From Paraflavitalea sp966211765 (GTDB lineage: Bacteria > Bacteroidota > Bacteroidia > Chitinophagales > Chitinophagaceae), in NCBI GenBank assembly GCA_966211765.1, contig CBIHOV010000031.1, positions 40,790 to 104,789 of the forward strand: a DNA stretch of 64,000 nucleotides, read 5' to 3'. Shown piece by piece: positions 53,532 to 62,173 of this stretch. The position numbers were made by a program, and so were the translations under genes. Within the stretch, counting starts at the first letter, position 1. Every line of letters starts with the position of its first letter. Under the pieces are notes generated by a model. That model ran no database searches. It saw only the letters and a program-made list of their open reading frames with translations, and was not told where the DNA came from.

Positions 53532-53891
53532 ATGAGTGAAGAAAAAGAACAAGGAGTCGTAAAAGAGAAAGAACGCAAGCGGGAACGGAAGAGACTGTTC
53601 AGCTATCGCTGGATCGTAAAAAATATTCCTTTCTTCCTGTTCCTGTCGGCGTTGGCAGTTGTATATATCTATAATGGACACTATGCGGATAAAACGATCC
53701 GTAATATTAATAAGGTGAGCAAGGAGTTGAAGGAAATGCAATACGAATACAAGACGCTGAAGAGTGAAGTGATGTTCCGGAGCAAACAAAGTGAGATGGC
53801 CAAAGCAGTAGAACCACTGGGGTTGAAAGAGCTGGTAGTGCCTCCGATCATTCTGGCAGCAGATTCAGTTAGCGATAAAAATAATCAGTAA
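53532..53891 (+). CDS. ftsL: FtsL-like cell division protein
   Basis: From ATG 53532 (MSEEKEQGVVKEKERKRERK) the protein has 119 residues. A frame opening at 53499 would translate the hairpin and is unlikely. A basic cytoplasmic tail, one membrane helix (about 36-53, IPFFLFLSALAVVYIYNG) and a periplasmic leucine-zipper-like coiled coil (about 60-100) make up the typical small bitopic FtsL layout. In the family FtsL joins FtsB and FtsQ in the divisome and activates FtsWI. The position between rsmH and the FtsI-type PBP fits. Sequence conservation of FtsL is low, so context carries much of the call. Confidence 0.82.
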   Translation: MSEEKEQGVVKEKERKRERKRLFSYRWIVKNIPFFLFLSALAVVYIYNGHYADKTIRNINKVSKELKEMQYEYKTLKSEVMFRSKQSEMAKAVEPLGLKELVVPPIILAADSVSDKNNQ

Positions 53892-53911
53892 TTACATAGA
53901 CCGCCTGTCCC

Positions 53912-56050
53912 TTGGAAGTCAAACGCGATATATTATGGAGAGTGTACCTGTGCTTTATCGGCATAGTGGTATTTAGTGTGGTGATCCTGGGGCGGGCTGC
54001 CTACATTCAACAGGTACAGGGAAAGTACTGGATAGAACAGGCAAAAGATCAGCAACAACAATTTGTGGAAATAGATGCCGAGCGGGGAACGATCTACAGT
54101 GAAGATGGCAGTATGCTCAGCACATCGATCCCGTTCTTTAATATATACATCGATTTCATGGCCGAAGGCCTCCGGGAAAAGAACGGTAAGCGATTTAAGG
54201 ATAACCTTGATTCGTTGTCCATAAGTCTGGCAGAGTATTTTAAAGACCGGAATGCGGGTGAGTACAGGCAATTGTTGCAGAATGGGTACCGCAAAAAAGA
54301 CCGGTACTTTCTTTTTAAAAAGAATCTTTCTTTCCAGCAATATAGGTCCTTACGTACCATGCCGCTGATCAAACAGGGCAGGGACAAGAGCGGCTTTATT
54401 CCGGAAGTGAAAGACAAGCGCCTGAATCCATTTGTACTGCTGGCCAACAGAACGATCGGTTTATCCAGGGAGTACATAGACAGCGATGGCAAGATCAAGA
54501 ACACGAACGTAGGATTGGAGAAAACATACGACAGCATTTTGAAGGGTGAGAGTGGCAAGCGGTTGATGCGGAAAATAGCAGCGGGTGTATTTGTGCCGGT
54601 AGATGGTTCTGAAATAGAACCGCAAAACGGAAAAGACATCATCACCACCCTGGATGTGAACATACAGGACATTGCGGAGAATGCTTTGCTGAAGGTGCTC
54701 ACGGAAAATGAATGTGAATACGGTACCTGCCTGGTGATGGAAGTGAAAACTGGAAAGATCAAAGCGATCGCCAACCTGGGCCGGAGAACTGATGGCAGCT
54801 ACTGGGAAGACATGAATTACGCCATCCGTGCTTCTGAACCGGGGTCTACTTTCAAGCTGGCTACCATGTTGTCGCTGCTGGAAGACAAATACATCTCGCT
54901 GGAGCAGCGAGTAAACCTGGAGGGGGGCACCTGGAGTGTAAACGGCAGAACGGTATACGATAGTGAGAATCACGGATATGATGTTTCTATACGGGAAGCT
55001 TTTGAAATGAGTTCCAATGTGGGTATGGCCAAGCTGGTCATGACGCACTACTCCAAGAAGCCAGTGCAGTTTGTAGATCATTTGAAACGGATGCGCTTTC
55101 ATCAATACTCCGGTATTGATCTGCTGGGTGAAACAACACCCATCGTTAAGACGCCTAAATCGAAGACCTGGAGTGCTACATCATTGCCCTGGATGAGTTT
55201 TGGATATGAAGTGTTGGTAAGTCCTCTTCAAACATTGATGTTGTACAATGCCATTGCCAATGATGGCAAGATGATGAAACCTTACCTGGTGAATGCGGTG
55301 AAGGAAAATGGCCTGGTGGTAAAGGAGAATCAACCGGAAGTATTGGAACAAGCTGTTTGCAATGAGCAAACATTGAAATTATTGCAAGGGTTATTAAAAG
55401 GAGTGTGTAACGATCCGCACGGAACAGGGTTTACCTTGTTCAAAGGAGCGCCTTACACCGTAGCTGGTAAAACAGGTACTTCCTTAATGGCAAACGGTAA
55501 TCGCGGGTACGCCGATCATATTTACCAGTCATCTTTTGCGGGTTACTTCCCGGCCGATAATCCACAATATAGCTGCATCGTAGTAGTGCGGAACAAACCA
55601 TTTGCCCGCTTTTATTATGGCGCCAAAATAGCCGGACCGGTATTTAAGGAATTATCGGATAAACTGTACGCAGTGAATGCCGACAAGGATAAAAAACCAC
55701 AGCCCTTCGCTGTACCAAAGAAGGATAGCTCTTACTATTTATATGCAGGCGGCGCCGAAGAGATGCAGCAGGTGATGAATACCCTGCAGTGGAAATACAA
55801 AGATTCTGTGGGCGCTCATGAATGGACCAGGTTGTACGCGGTGGACTACGCGCCGGTACTGAATGGTCAGCCGGTAACCAAAAAGAATATGCCCGATGTG
55901 CGGGGTATGGGATTGAAAGATGCTTTGTTCCTGCTGGAAAATATGAAAGCCAAAGTAGTGGTGAGGGGAAGAGGGAAGGTAAAAACGCAAAGCATCGAAC
56001 CCGGTGCGGCATTTGTAAAGGACCAGCCCGTTACTATTGAATTGAACTAA
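53912..56050 (+). CDS. ftsI: Division transpeptidase (FtsI/PBP3 class B) with PASTA domain
   Basis: The protein has 712 residues, starting at TTG 53912 (MEVKRDILWRVYLCFIGIVV, membrane anchor); no ATG precedes it in frame within the gap. Class B PBP dimerisation domain (about 50-240), then transpeptidase: active-site SxxK at 312-315 (EPGSTFK), SxN at 367-369 (MSSN) and KTG near 515 (VAGKTGTS). A C-terminal PASTA-type domain (about 645-712, MPDVRGMGLKDALFLLENMK) closes it. It cross-links septal peptidoglycan with FtsW. It lies 20 nt after ftsL and 52 nt before murE. Confidence 0.95.
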   Translation: MEVKRDILWRVYLCFIGIVVFSVVILGRAAYIQQVQGKYWIEQAKDQQQQFVEIDAERGTIYSEDGSMLSTSIPFFNIYIDFMAEGLREKNGKRFKDNLDSLSISLAEYFKDRNAGEYRQLLQNGYRKKDRYFLFKKNLSFQQYRSLRTMPLIKQGRDKSGFIPEVKDKRLNPFVLLANRTIGLSREYIDSDGKIKNTNVGLEKTYDSILKGESGKRLMRKIAAGVFVPVDGSEIEPQNGKDIITTLDVNIQDIAENALLKVLTENECEYGTCLVMEVKTGKIKAIANLGRRTDGSYWEDMNYAIRASEPGSTFKLATMLSLLEDKYISLEQRVNLEGGTWSVNGRTVYDSENHGYDVSIREAFEMSSNVGMAKLVMTHYSKKPVQFVDHLKRMRFHQYSGIDLLGETTPIVKTPKSKTWSATSLPWMSFGYEVLVSPLQTLMLYNAIANDGKMMKPYLVNAVKENGLVVKENQPEVLEQAVCNEQTLKLLQGLLKGVCNDPHGTGFTLFKGAPYTVAGKTGTSLMANGNRGYADHIYQSSFAGYFPADNPQYSCIVVVRNKPFARFYYGAKIAGPVFKELSDKLYAVNADKDKKPQPFAVPKKDSSYYLYAGGAEEMQQVMNTLQWKYKDSVGAHEWTRLYAVDYAPVLNGQPVTKKNMPDVRGMGLKDALFLLENMKAKVVVRGRGKVKTQSIEPGAAFVKDQPVTIELN

Positions 56051-56102
56051 TTATTAATACTGTTGATCATACCCTTGGAGCAAGAAAAGGGCATAATGTT
56101 AT

Positions 56103-57569
56103 ATGGCAATTTTACAGGACATATTGTATAAGGTAAGGATACGCTCTGTGCATGGCAATCTGGCCGTGAAGGTGAAGGCCTTGCATATGGATTCCCGTAA
56201 AGTGACCAAAGGCGATGTGTTCATTGCCATCAAAGGGGTGGCTGCCGATGGGCACCAGTTTATCGACAGTGTAGCAGAAAAAGGAGCGGTAGCCATCATT
56301 TGCGAAGAGATGCCGTCAACATTAAAGGAAGGGGTAACCTATGTGCAGGTAGAAAACAGTGGCGCAGCTGCCGGGTACATGGCGCATAATTTTTATGGCC
56401 AGCCTTCTGAACGGGTAAAACTGGTAGGTGTTACCGGCACCAATGGCAAGACTACGATTGCCACTTTATTGTACAAGTTGTTTACAGGCCTGGGATATAA
56501 ATGTGGCTTGCTCAGTACGGTACAGAACCATATTGGTAATGATATTGTACCTGCCACCCACACTACGCCCGATGCGATCAGTCTGAATGAGTTGCTGAAG
56601 CAAATGGTAGACGCAGGTTGTACGCATGTATTCATGGAAACGAGTTCACATGCGATTCACCAGCACCGGATAGCGGGGTTGAAGTATGCCGGCGGCCTGT
56701 TCAGCAACATCACGCATGATCACCTGGACTATCACAAGACCTTTGATGAATACATAAGGGTAAAGAAATCCTTTTTTGATTCGCTGTCATCAGACGCCTT
56801 TGCGATCTCGAATGCCGACGATAAAAGAGGCCCGGTAATGTTGCAGAATACGCAGGCGCATAAATACTATTATAGCCTGCGCACCCTGGCAGAGTTCAAA
56901 GGAAAGATACTCGAAAACTTATTGACAGGCCTGGTGATGACGATCAATGACCAGGAAGTACACTTCCGCCTGATCGGTGAGTTCAATGCCTATAACCTGC
57001 TGGCGGTATATGGCGCAGCCATCTGCCTGGGTGAGGACAAATTTGAAGTATTGCGGGTGCTGAGTGAGTTGACGGGAGCAGAAGGACGGTTTGATTACAT
57101 CATATCGGTTAAAGATAAAGTGATCGGTATTGTGGATTATGCCCACACACCGGATGCCCTGCTGAATGTGCTGGTGACGATCAAAGGACTTCGGAAAGGT
57201 CATGAGCAGATCATTACAGTAGTAGGATGTGGCGGTGACCGGGACAAAACAAAGCGGCCGGTGATGGGAGAAGTAGCCTGCGAGCACAGTGACCGGGTGA
57301 TCTTTACTTCGGACAATCCACGCAGTGAAGACCCGGAACAGATACTCCTGGATATGGAGACAGGGTTGAATACGGCAGCCAAAAGAAAGTTTATCGCCAT
57401 TGTAGATAGAAAAGAAGCGATCAAAACAGCGGTGAACCTGGCCGGGCCGGATGATATCGTGCTGATTGCGGGGAAGGGACATGAAAAATACCAGGAGATC
57501 AAAGGGGTGAAACATCCTTTTGACGATAAACAGGTACTGACAGAGATATTTAACCTTTACGAAAAATAA
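56103..57569 (+). CDS. murE: UDP-MurNAc-tripeptide synthetase MurE, meso-diaminopimelate type
   Basis: The 488-residue ligase adds the third peptide residue to UDP-MurNAc-L-Ala-D-Glu using ATP. N-terminal UDP-binding domain (MDSRKVTKGDVFIAIKGV), central P-loop GVTGTNGKTTIATLL, and a C-terminal domain with TSDNPRSEDPEQI. The DNPR motif indicates use of meso-diaminopimelate rather than lysine. A start ATG follows a short gap. It lies 52 nt after ftsI; the gap of 182 nt to mraY contains a long inverted repeat. Confidence 0.95.
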   Translation: MAILQDILYKVRIRSVHGNLAVKVKALHMDSRKVTKGDVFIAIKGVAADGHQFIDSVAEKGAVAIICEEMPSTLKEGVTYVQVENSGAAAGYMAHNFYGQPSERVKLVGVTGTNGKTTIATLLYKLFTGLGYKCGLLSTVQNHIGNDIVPATHTTPDAISLNELLKQMVDAGCTHVFMETSSHAIHQHRIAGLKYAGGLFSNITHDHLDYHKTFDEYIRVKKSFFDSLSSDAFAISNADDKRGPVMLQNTQAHKYYYSLRTLAEFKGKILENLLTGLVMTINDQEVHFRLIGEFNAYNLLAVYGAAICLGEDKFEVLRVLSELTGAEGRFDYIISVKDKVIGIVDYAHTPDALLNVLVTIKGLRKGHEQIITVVGCGGDRDKTKRPVMGEVACEHSDRVIFTSDNPRSEDPEQILLDMETGLNTAAKRKFIAIVDRKEAIKTAVNLAGPDDIVLIAGKGHEKYQEIKGVKHPFDDKQVLTEIFNLYEK

Positions 57570-57592
57570 TTTTCACGGACGGTTCCCAATAG

Positions 57593-57737
57593 CTAAGAGT
57601 AAAAAAGAGCGAAGGAGAAGTGAAGAGACAACAAGAAGAGAACGAACTGAAAAGAAAGCAAAAGAAAAAGAAAGACCTGAGAAACCCTGAACGAAAGTAG
57701 CTTACCTCTTTCTCTCTTTCTGCTCTTTAACTCTTAG
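57593..57737. repeat. Imperfect inverted repeat between murE and mraY
   Basis: The left end CTAAGAGTAAAAAAGAGC (57593-57610) and right end GCTCTTTAACTCTTAG (57722-57737) are mirrored complements, continuing as a purine-rich left half and pyrimidine-rich right half (about 35 nt each arm, several mismatches). The middle is A/G-rich. It could be a decayed small element or an mRNA structure; there is no open reading frame in it. Confidence 0.6.
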
Positions 57738-57751
57738 TCAAACAAGCCAAC

Positions 57752-59029
57752 ATGCTGTATTCTTTATTTGAGTGGTTCAAGGAAATGGGTGTAAAATTCC
57801 CGGGTAGTGCGCTGTTTCAGTTCATTACATCCCGGGTATTGATAGCGGTAATCTTATCGCTGGTGATCTCAGCTGTGTTTGGTAAAAAGTTGATCAATTA
57901 CCTGTTGAAAAAGCAGGTGGGAGAAACGGTCCGTGACCTGGGACTGGCTGGTGAGCAGCAAAAGAAAGGAACACCTACCATGGGGGGACTGATCATCATC
58001 CTGGCGATACTGGTGCCTACGCTGTTGCTGGCCGACCTCAACAAAGCCTATATCCGGGTAATGATCTTTACCACGATCTGGCTGGGTATTGTTGGATTTA
58101 TCGATGACTATCTCAAGCTAAGGGCAAAAAGAATTGCCCAGCAGCAAGGGATCCCCTATAAGAAAGGTGATAAGGATGGATTGGCTGGATGGTTTAAGAT
58201 ACTGGGGCAGGTAGTGCTGGGTATTGTGGTAGGAACGGTGTTGATGTTCAATGACAATACCAAAGTGTGGCGGGAATATACGGGTGTAGTAAAACCCGGT
58301 GATACTACGATCATCAAAAGAACACTGGACGGAAAGACGCAATACTTTGTAGAAGCAAATGAGCCGATCACGACCATCCCTTTTGTGAAATCGCATGAGT
58401 TCAACTATTCAAAATTATTGCCCGAAGCGGCGAGAGGGCTGACCTGGATATTGTATGTAGTGGTAGTGATCTTTATTATAACGGCGGTTTCGAATGGTGC
58501 CAATATTACGGATGGTGTGGATGGACTGGCAGCTGGTGTAAGCGCCATCATAGGAGCTTGTCTGGGCATCTTTGCCTATGCCAGTGGCAACCTGCGGTTT
58601 GCGGAATACCTGAACATCATGTACATCCCCAACCTGGGTGAACTGTCGATATTCATTGGTGCGCTGATCGGGGCCTGTGTGGGATTCCTCTGGTACAATG
58701 CCTATCCGGCGCAGGTGTTTATGGGCGATACGGGCAGTCTTACCCTGGGTGGTATCATTGCGGCCCTGGCCATCATCGTGCGCAAGGAGTTGCTGATACC
58801 GATATTCTGCGGCGTATTCCTGGTGGAGATATTGAGTGTGACATTGCAGGTCAGTTATTTTAAATACACCAAAAAGAAGTATGGGGAGGGGCGACGGATA
58901 TTTCTAATGAGTCCCCTGCACCACCACTACCAGAAGCTGGGGTATCATGAAGCGAAGATCGTGACGAGGTTTTGGATTGTGACCATTTTGTGTATCGTTT
59001 TTGCGATTGTGACTTTAAAGATCAGGTAA
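57752..59029 (+). CDS. mraY: Phospho-N-acetylmuramoyl-pentapeptide transferase MraY
   Basis: The 425-residue membrane enzyme transfers phospho-MurNAc-pentapeptide to undecaprenyl phosphate (lipid I). It has about ten helices. Signatures: GTPTMGGLIIILAI, WLGIVGFIDDYLKL (conserved DD), ITDGVDGLAAGVSAI and MGDTGSLTLGG, plus the end SPLHHHYQKLGYHE. An insert between about 160 and 220 is longer than in E. coli, as usual in Bacteroidetes. It lies between an inverted repeat (15 nt upstream) and the murD gene (204 nt). Confidence 0.96.
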   Translation: MLYSLFEWFKEMGVKFPGSALFQFITSRVLIAVILSLVISAVFGKKLINYLLKKQVGETVRDLGLAGEQQKKGTPTMGGLIIILAILVPTLLLADLNKAYIRVMIFTTIWLGIVGFIDDYLKLRAKRIAQQQGIPYKKGDKDGLAGWFKILGQVVLGIVVGTVLMFNDNTKVWREYTGVVKPGDTTIIKRTLDGKTQYFVEANEPITTIPFVKSHEFNYSKLLPEAARGLTWILYVVVVIFIITAVSNGANITDGVDGLAAGVSAIIGACLGIFAYASGNLRFAEYLNIMYIPNLGELSIFIGALIGACVGFLWYNAYPAQVFMGDTGSLTLGGIIAALAIIVRKELLIPIFCGVFLVEILSVTLQVSYFKYTKKKYGEGRRIFLMSPLHHHYQKLGYHEAKIVTRFWIVTILCIVFAIVTLKIR

Positions 59030-59233
59030 GAAGTTTATAGTAGTAGTTATAGGTTTAGCCTCTGAGCAGTACGTCAAAAGTTCCTCTTACGAAAAACCAA
59101 CATAGTAGTTAGCGTAGTTGGAGTAAAGTTCAAACTACCGAAAAACCCCCTTAATCCGCTTCGTGGATATTTCCATTGAACTGGCCGGCATGATATGTCC
59201 GGTGAATGATCAGTAAATGATTTTGGCAGATAC

Positions 59234-60574
59234 ATGAGCAAACGATTGGTTATACTGGGAGCAGGCGAAAGTGGAGTTGGTGCGGCCATATTGGGCCAGC
59301 AACAGGGATATGAAGTGTTTGTATCTGACGGAAAAGCAATCAAAGACAATTACCGGGAAGAATTGGAATCGTATAACATTCCTTATGAAGCAGGCCAGCA
59401 TACGGAAGAAAAAATTCTGGATGCAGATGAAGTGATGAAGAGCCCGGGCATACCTGAGAAGAATGAACTGGTGAAGAAGATCAGAGAAAAGGGTATCCCC
59501 GTGATCAGTGAGATTGAGTTGGCTTACCGGCATAAGGGCAACAGCAAGATCATTGGTATTACGGGCAGTAACGGAAAGACGACTACCACAGCACTTGTGT
59601 ATCATATCTGTAAAGTGGGCGGATTGGACGCAGGACTGGTGGGCAATATTGGTTATTCTTTCGCCAAGCAGGTGGCCCTGGACCCCAAGCCCCTGTACGT
59701 AGCAGAGATCAGCAGTTTTCAGTTGGACGATATACAGACTTTCAGACCGGACATCGCCATATTGACCAATATCACGGAAGACCATTTGGACCGCTATGAT
59801 TATCAGTTCCGGAATTACATCAATAGTAAGTTCCGGATCGTGGAGAATCAAACAGAAAATGACTTTTTTATTTATTGTGAGGATGACCCTGTGACTATGC
59901 AGAACCTGGGGCATTTTACTATCAAATCTAACCCACTACCATTCACTATGAGCAGAGAAATTAACCGCGGCGCTTTTATTCAAAATGGGAAAATGACGAT
60001 CGCAGCAAGTGATGAGAAGATACAGATGAGTATTTATGATTTTGCCCTGAAAGGGAAACACAATCAATATAACACGATGGCAGCAGGTATTGCCGGCTCA
60101 ACGATCGGGATCCGCAAGGAAAAGATCCGTGATGCTGTACAGACGTTTGAAAGCCTTGAACACCGGATGGAGCCGGTGTCTACGGTACGTGGGGTAACAT
60201 TTATCAACGACAGTAAAGCCACCAATGTAAACAGTACCTGGTATGCATTGGAAAGTATGGAAAAGCCAACCATACTGATCCTGGGTGGTGTGGACAAAGG
60301 GAATGATTATTCTTTGCTGAGTGAACTGGTGAAGGAAAAAGTAAAAGCCATTGTGTGTATGGGAACGGATAATCGGAAGATCCATGAGGCTTTTCAAAAC
60401 GAAGTTTCTGTGATGGTGAATACGGGCAGCGCCCGGGAAGCGGTGCAAGCTGCTTTTCACCTGGCCAATAAAGGAGATATTGTATTGCTGAGCCCGGCCT
60501 GCGCCAGCTTCGACCTGTTTAAGAACTATGAAGACAGGGGCGAGCAGTTTAAGCAAGCGGTGAGGGAGTTGTAG
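59234..60574 (+). CDS. murD: UDP-MurNAc-alanine--D-glutamate ligase MurD
   Basis: The 446-residue protein adds D-glutamate to UDP-MurNAc-L-alanine with ATP. N-domain MSKRLVILGAGESGVGAAIL (nucleotide-sugar binding), P-loop IGITGSNGKTTTTALVYH, TEDHLDRYD, and C-domain FINDSKATNVNSTWYALES (substrate end). The 204-nt upstream gap holds nothing recognised. It ends 58 nt before a hairpin repeat (60633) that separates it from ftsW. Confidence 0.95.
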   Translation: MSKRLVILGAGESGVGAAILGQQQGYEVFVSDGKAIKDNYREELESYNIPYEAGQHTEEKILDADEVMKSPGIPEKNELVKKIREKGIPVISEIELAYRHKGNSKIIGITGSNGKTTTTALVYHICKVGGLDAGLVGNIGYSFAKQVALDPKPLYVAEISSFQLDDIQTFRPDIAILTNITEDHLDRYDYQFRNYINSKFRIVENQTENDFFIYCEDDPVTMQNLGHFTIKSNPLPFTMSREINRGAFIQNGKMTIAASDEKIQMSIYDFALKGKHNQYNTMAAGIAGSTIGIRKEKIRDAVQTFESLEHRMEPVSTVRGVTFINDSKATNVNSTWYALESMEKPTILILGGVDKGNDYSLLSELVKEKVKAIVCMGTDNRKIHEAFQNEVSVMVNTGSAREAVQAAFHLANKGDIVLLSPACASFDLFKNYEDRGEQFKQAVREL

Positions 60575-60632
60575 GACTTGAATCGGCAGTCGTTTGCTTC
60601 GATAACGAATGTGAATATTGAGTAGGAAACGA

Positions 60633-60679
60633 AGAGGTGACACCTTTCGTTTTCGTAGCCAGGGAAAGGTGTCACCTCT
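60633..60679. repeat. Dispersed GTGACAC hairpin repeat, copy 3 (murD-ftsW gap)
   Basis: AGAGGTGACACCTTTC and GAAAGGTGTCACCTCT form a perfect 16-bp stem around a 15-nt loop (GTTTTCGTAGCCAGG). It lies 58 nt past murD and 19 nt before the preferred ftsW start, and is transcribed within the cluster. A frame opening at 60618 would translate it, which argues for a later ftsW start. Confidence 0.9.
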
Positions 60680-60698
60680 GAATAGGGTAAAGGGATGG

Positions 60699-62051
60699 AT
60701 GAGTATAAAAAAAGAAATGAGCAACTCAAAAGATATACGTTTTGAAGAGATGGCTTCTATAGGAAGAAGCCCTGGTAGTCTTTTGAGCAGGACGAGGGGG
60801 GATAAAGTGATATGGGCGATCGTACTGGTGCTGGCGCTGGTATCCATGCTGGTAGTATACAGTTCTACCGGCTTGCTGGCGTACAAGTACAATCGTGGCA
60901 ATACAGAGATTTACCTGTTCAAACAGATCATGTTCATCATTGTGGGCATGGCGGTGATCTACTTTTCGCACCGGGTGAATTATTCTTTGTATTCAAGAGT
61001 GGCAAGGATATTGTTTTTGATATCCATTCCACTCCTGATATATACATTGTTTTTTGGGGTGAAGCTGAATGAGGGTAGCCGATGGATCAGGCTGCCGATC
61101 ATCAACCTCACTTTCCAGACTTCCGATCTCGCCAAGCTGGCCTTGTTTATGTACTTAAGCAGGTTGTTGAGCAAGAAGCAGGATAAGATCAAGGATTTCA
61201 AACAAGGATTTATACCGGTGATGCTGCCGGTTGTCGTCATTTGTATACTGATCGCACCGGCCAATCTGTCTACTGCTTTGCTGGTAGGCGCTACGAGTAT
61301 GCTGCTGTTGTTCATTGGCCGGGTAAGTACCAAACATTTGATGATGACCATTGGCTTACTGGCCATTCCGGTAGTGATCCTGGTTACTATAGCCGTAGGG
61401 TATTATGATAAGGAAGAAGGCAAAACAAAAGACCTCCCGGCAGTGCTGGAAGTAGGGCGTTTGCCCACCTGGATCAAACGGGTACAAAACTTTGTTTACG
61501 ATAGCAAGGCATCGGATAAGGATGAGAATTACCAGATCAATCAGTCCAAGATCGCGATTGCCAAAGGTGGCATGCTGGGACTGGGACCTGGAAATAGTGA
61601 GACCAGGAACTTCCTGCCACATCCTTATTCTGATTTCATCTTTGCGATCATTATAGAGGAGTATGGTATTATCGGAGGGGCTTTTATCATTTTGATCTAC
61701 CTGTTGTTCCTGTTGCGCAGTATCCGGGTATTCCGGAAATGCCCTTATGCATTTGGAGCATTCCTGGCATTGGGGCTGAGTTTTACTCTGGTGATACAGG
61801 CCTTGATCAATATGGCAGTAACAGTGAACCTGTTTCCGGTAACAGGGGTCACCTTGCCACTGGTGAGTATGGGTGGTAGTTCATTTCTGTTTACCTGTCT
61901 TTCGATAGGGATCATCCTGAGTGTAGCGAGAAATGTGGAGCAGTCGGAAGGGAAGTTGGCAGAAGCGAAAGCTGCTGAAAAAGCTGAGGCGAAGTCCAAA
62001 GTGAAACCGAAAGCAAAAGCCGTAGCAGAAGAGGAAGAAGAAGAGGCGTGA
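60699..62051 (+). CDS. ftsW: Peptidoglycan glycosyltransferase FtsW (SEDS)
   Basis: From ATG 60699 (MSIKKEMSNS; ATG 60717 is an alternative, and a frame from 60618 would include the hairpin repeat) the protein has 450 residues and about ten helices. It polymerises septal glycan strands from lipid II with the class B PBP FtsI. Signatures: GSRWIRLPIINLTFQTSDLA with a conserved Arg/Asp loop, GNSETRNFLPHPYSDFIFAI, GVTLPLVSMGGSSFL. A C-terminal Ala/Lys/Glu tail (KAEAKSKVKPKAKAVAEEE) is unusual in composition but common in this phylum. Flanked by two copies of the hairpin repeat. Confidence 0.93.
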   Translation: MSIKKEMSNSKDIRFEEMASIGRSPGSLLSRTRGDKVIWAIVLVLALVSMLVVYSSTGLLAYKYNRGNTEIYLFKQIMFIIVGMAVIYFSHRVNYSLYSRVARILFLISIPLLIYTLFFGVKLNEGSRWIRLPIINLTFQTSDLAKLALFMYLSRLLSKKQDKIKDFKQGFIPVMLPVVVICILIAPANLSTALLVGATSMLLLFIGRVSTKHLMMTIGLLAIPVVILVTIAVGYYDKEEGKTKDLPAVLEVGRLPTWIKRVQNFVYDSKASDKDENYQINQSKIAIAKGGMLGLGPGNSETRNFLPHPYSDFIFAIIIEEYGIIGGAFIILIYLLFLLRSIRVFRKCPYAFGAFLALGLSFTLVIQALINMAVTVNLFPVTGVTLPLVSMGGSSFLFTCLSIGIILSVARNVEQSEGKLAEAKAAEKAEAKSKVKPKAKAVAEEEEEEA

Positions 62052-62083
62052 GTTGGGAGTCGGAGGTTAGGGGTCGAAAACGA

Positions 62084-62130
62084 AAAGGTGACACCTTTCG
62101 TTCTCGTGGCAGAGGAAAGGTGTCACCTCT
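62084..62130. repeat. Dispersed GTGACAC hairpin repeat, copy 4 (ftsW-murG gap)
   Basis: AAAGGTGACACCTTTC and GAAAGGTGTCACCTCT form a 16-bp stem (one mismatch near the base) around GTTCTCGTGGCAGAG. It lies 33 nt after the ftsW stop and 44 nt before murG. With copy 3 it brackets ftsW. Confidence 0.88.
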
Positions 62131-62173
62131 TAGAGGACTCCCTTAGCAGCAAATAAAAATCGATAGAAGAACC

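Noticed and set aside
59210..59914. 234-codon frame on the - strand inside murD
   Set aside because: Antisense of the P-loop-bearing MurD; no recognisable domain.
60618..60698. N-terminal extension of ftsW
   Set aside because: It would translate the hairpin repeat; FtsW-like sequence begins after ATG 60699 or 60717.
60098..60901. 267-codon frame on the - strand across murD and ftsW
   Set aside because: It spans two genes in antisense and crosses the hairpin repeat.
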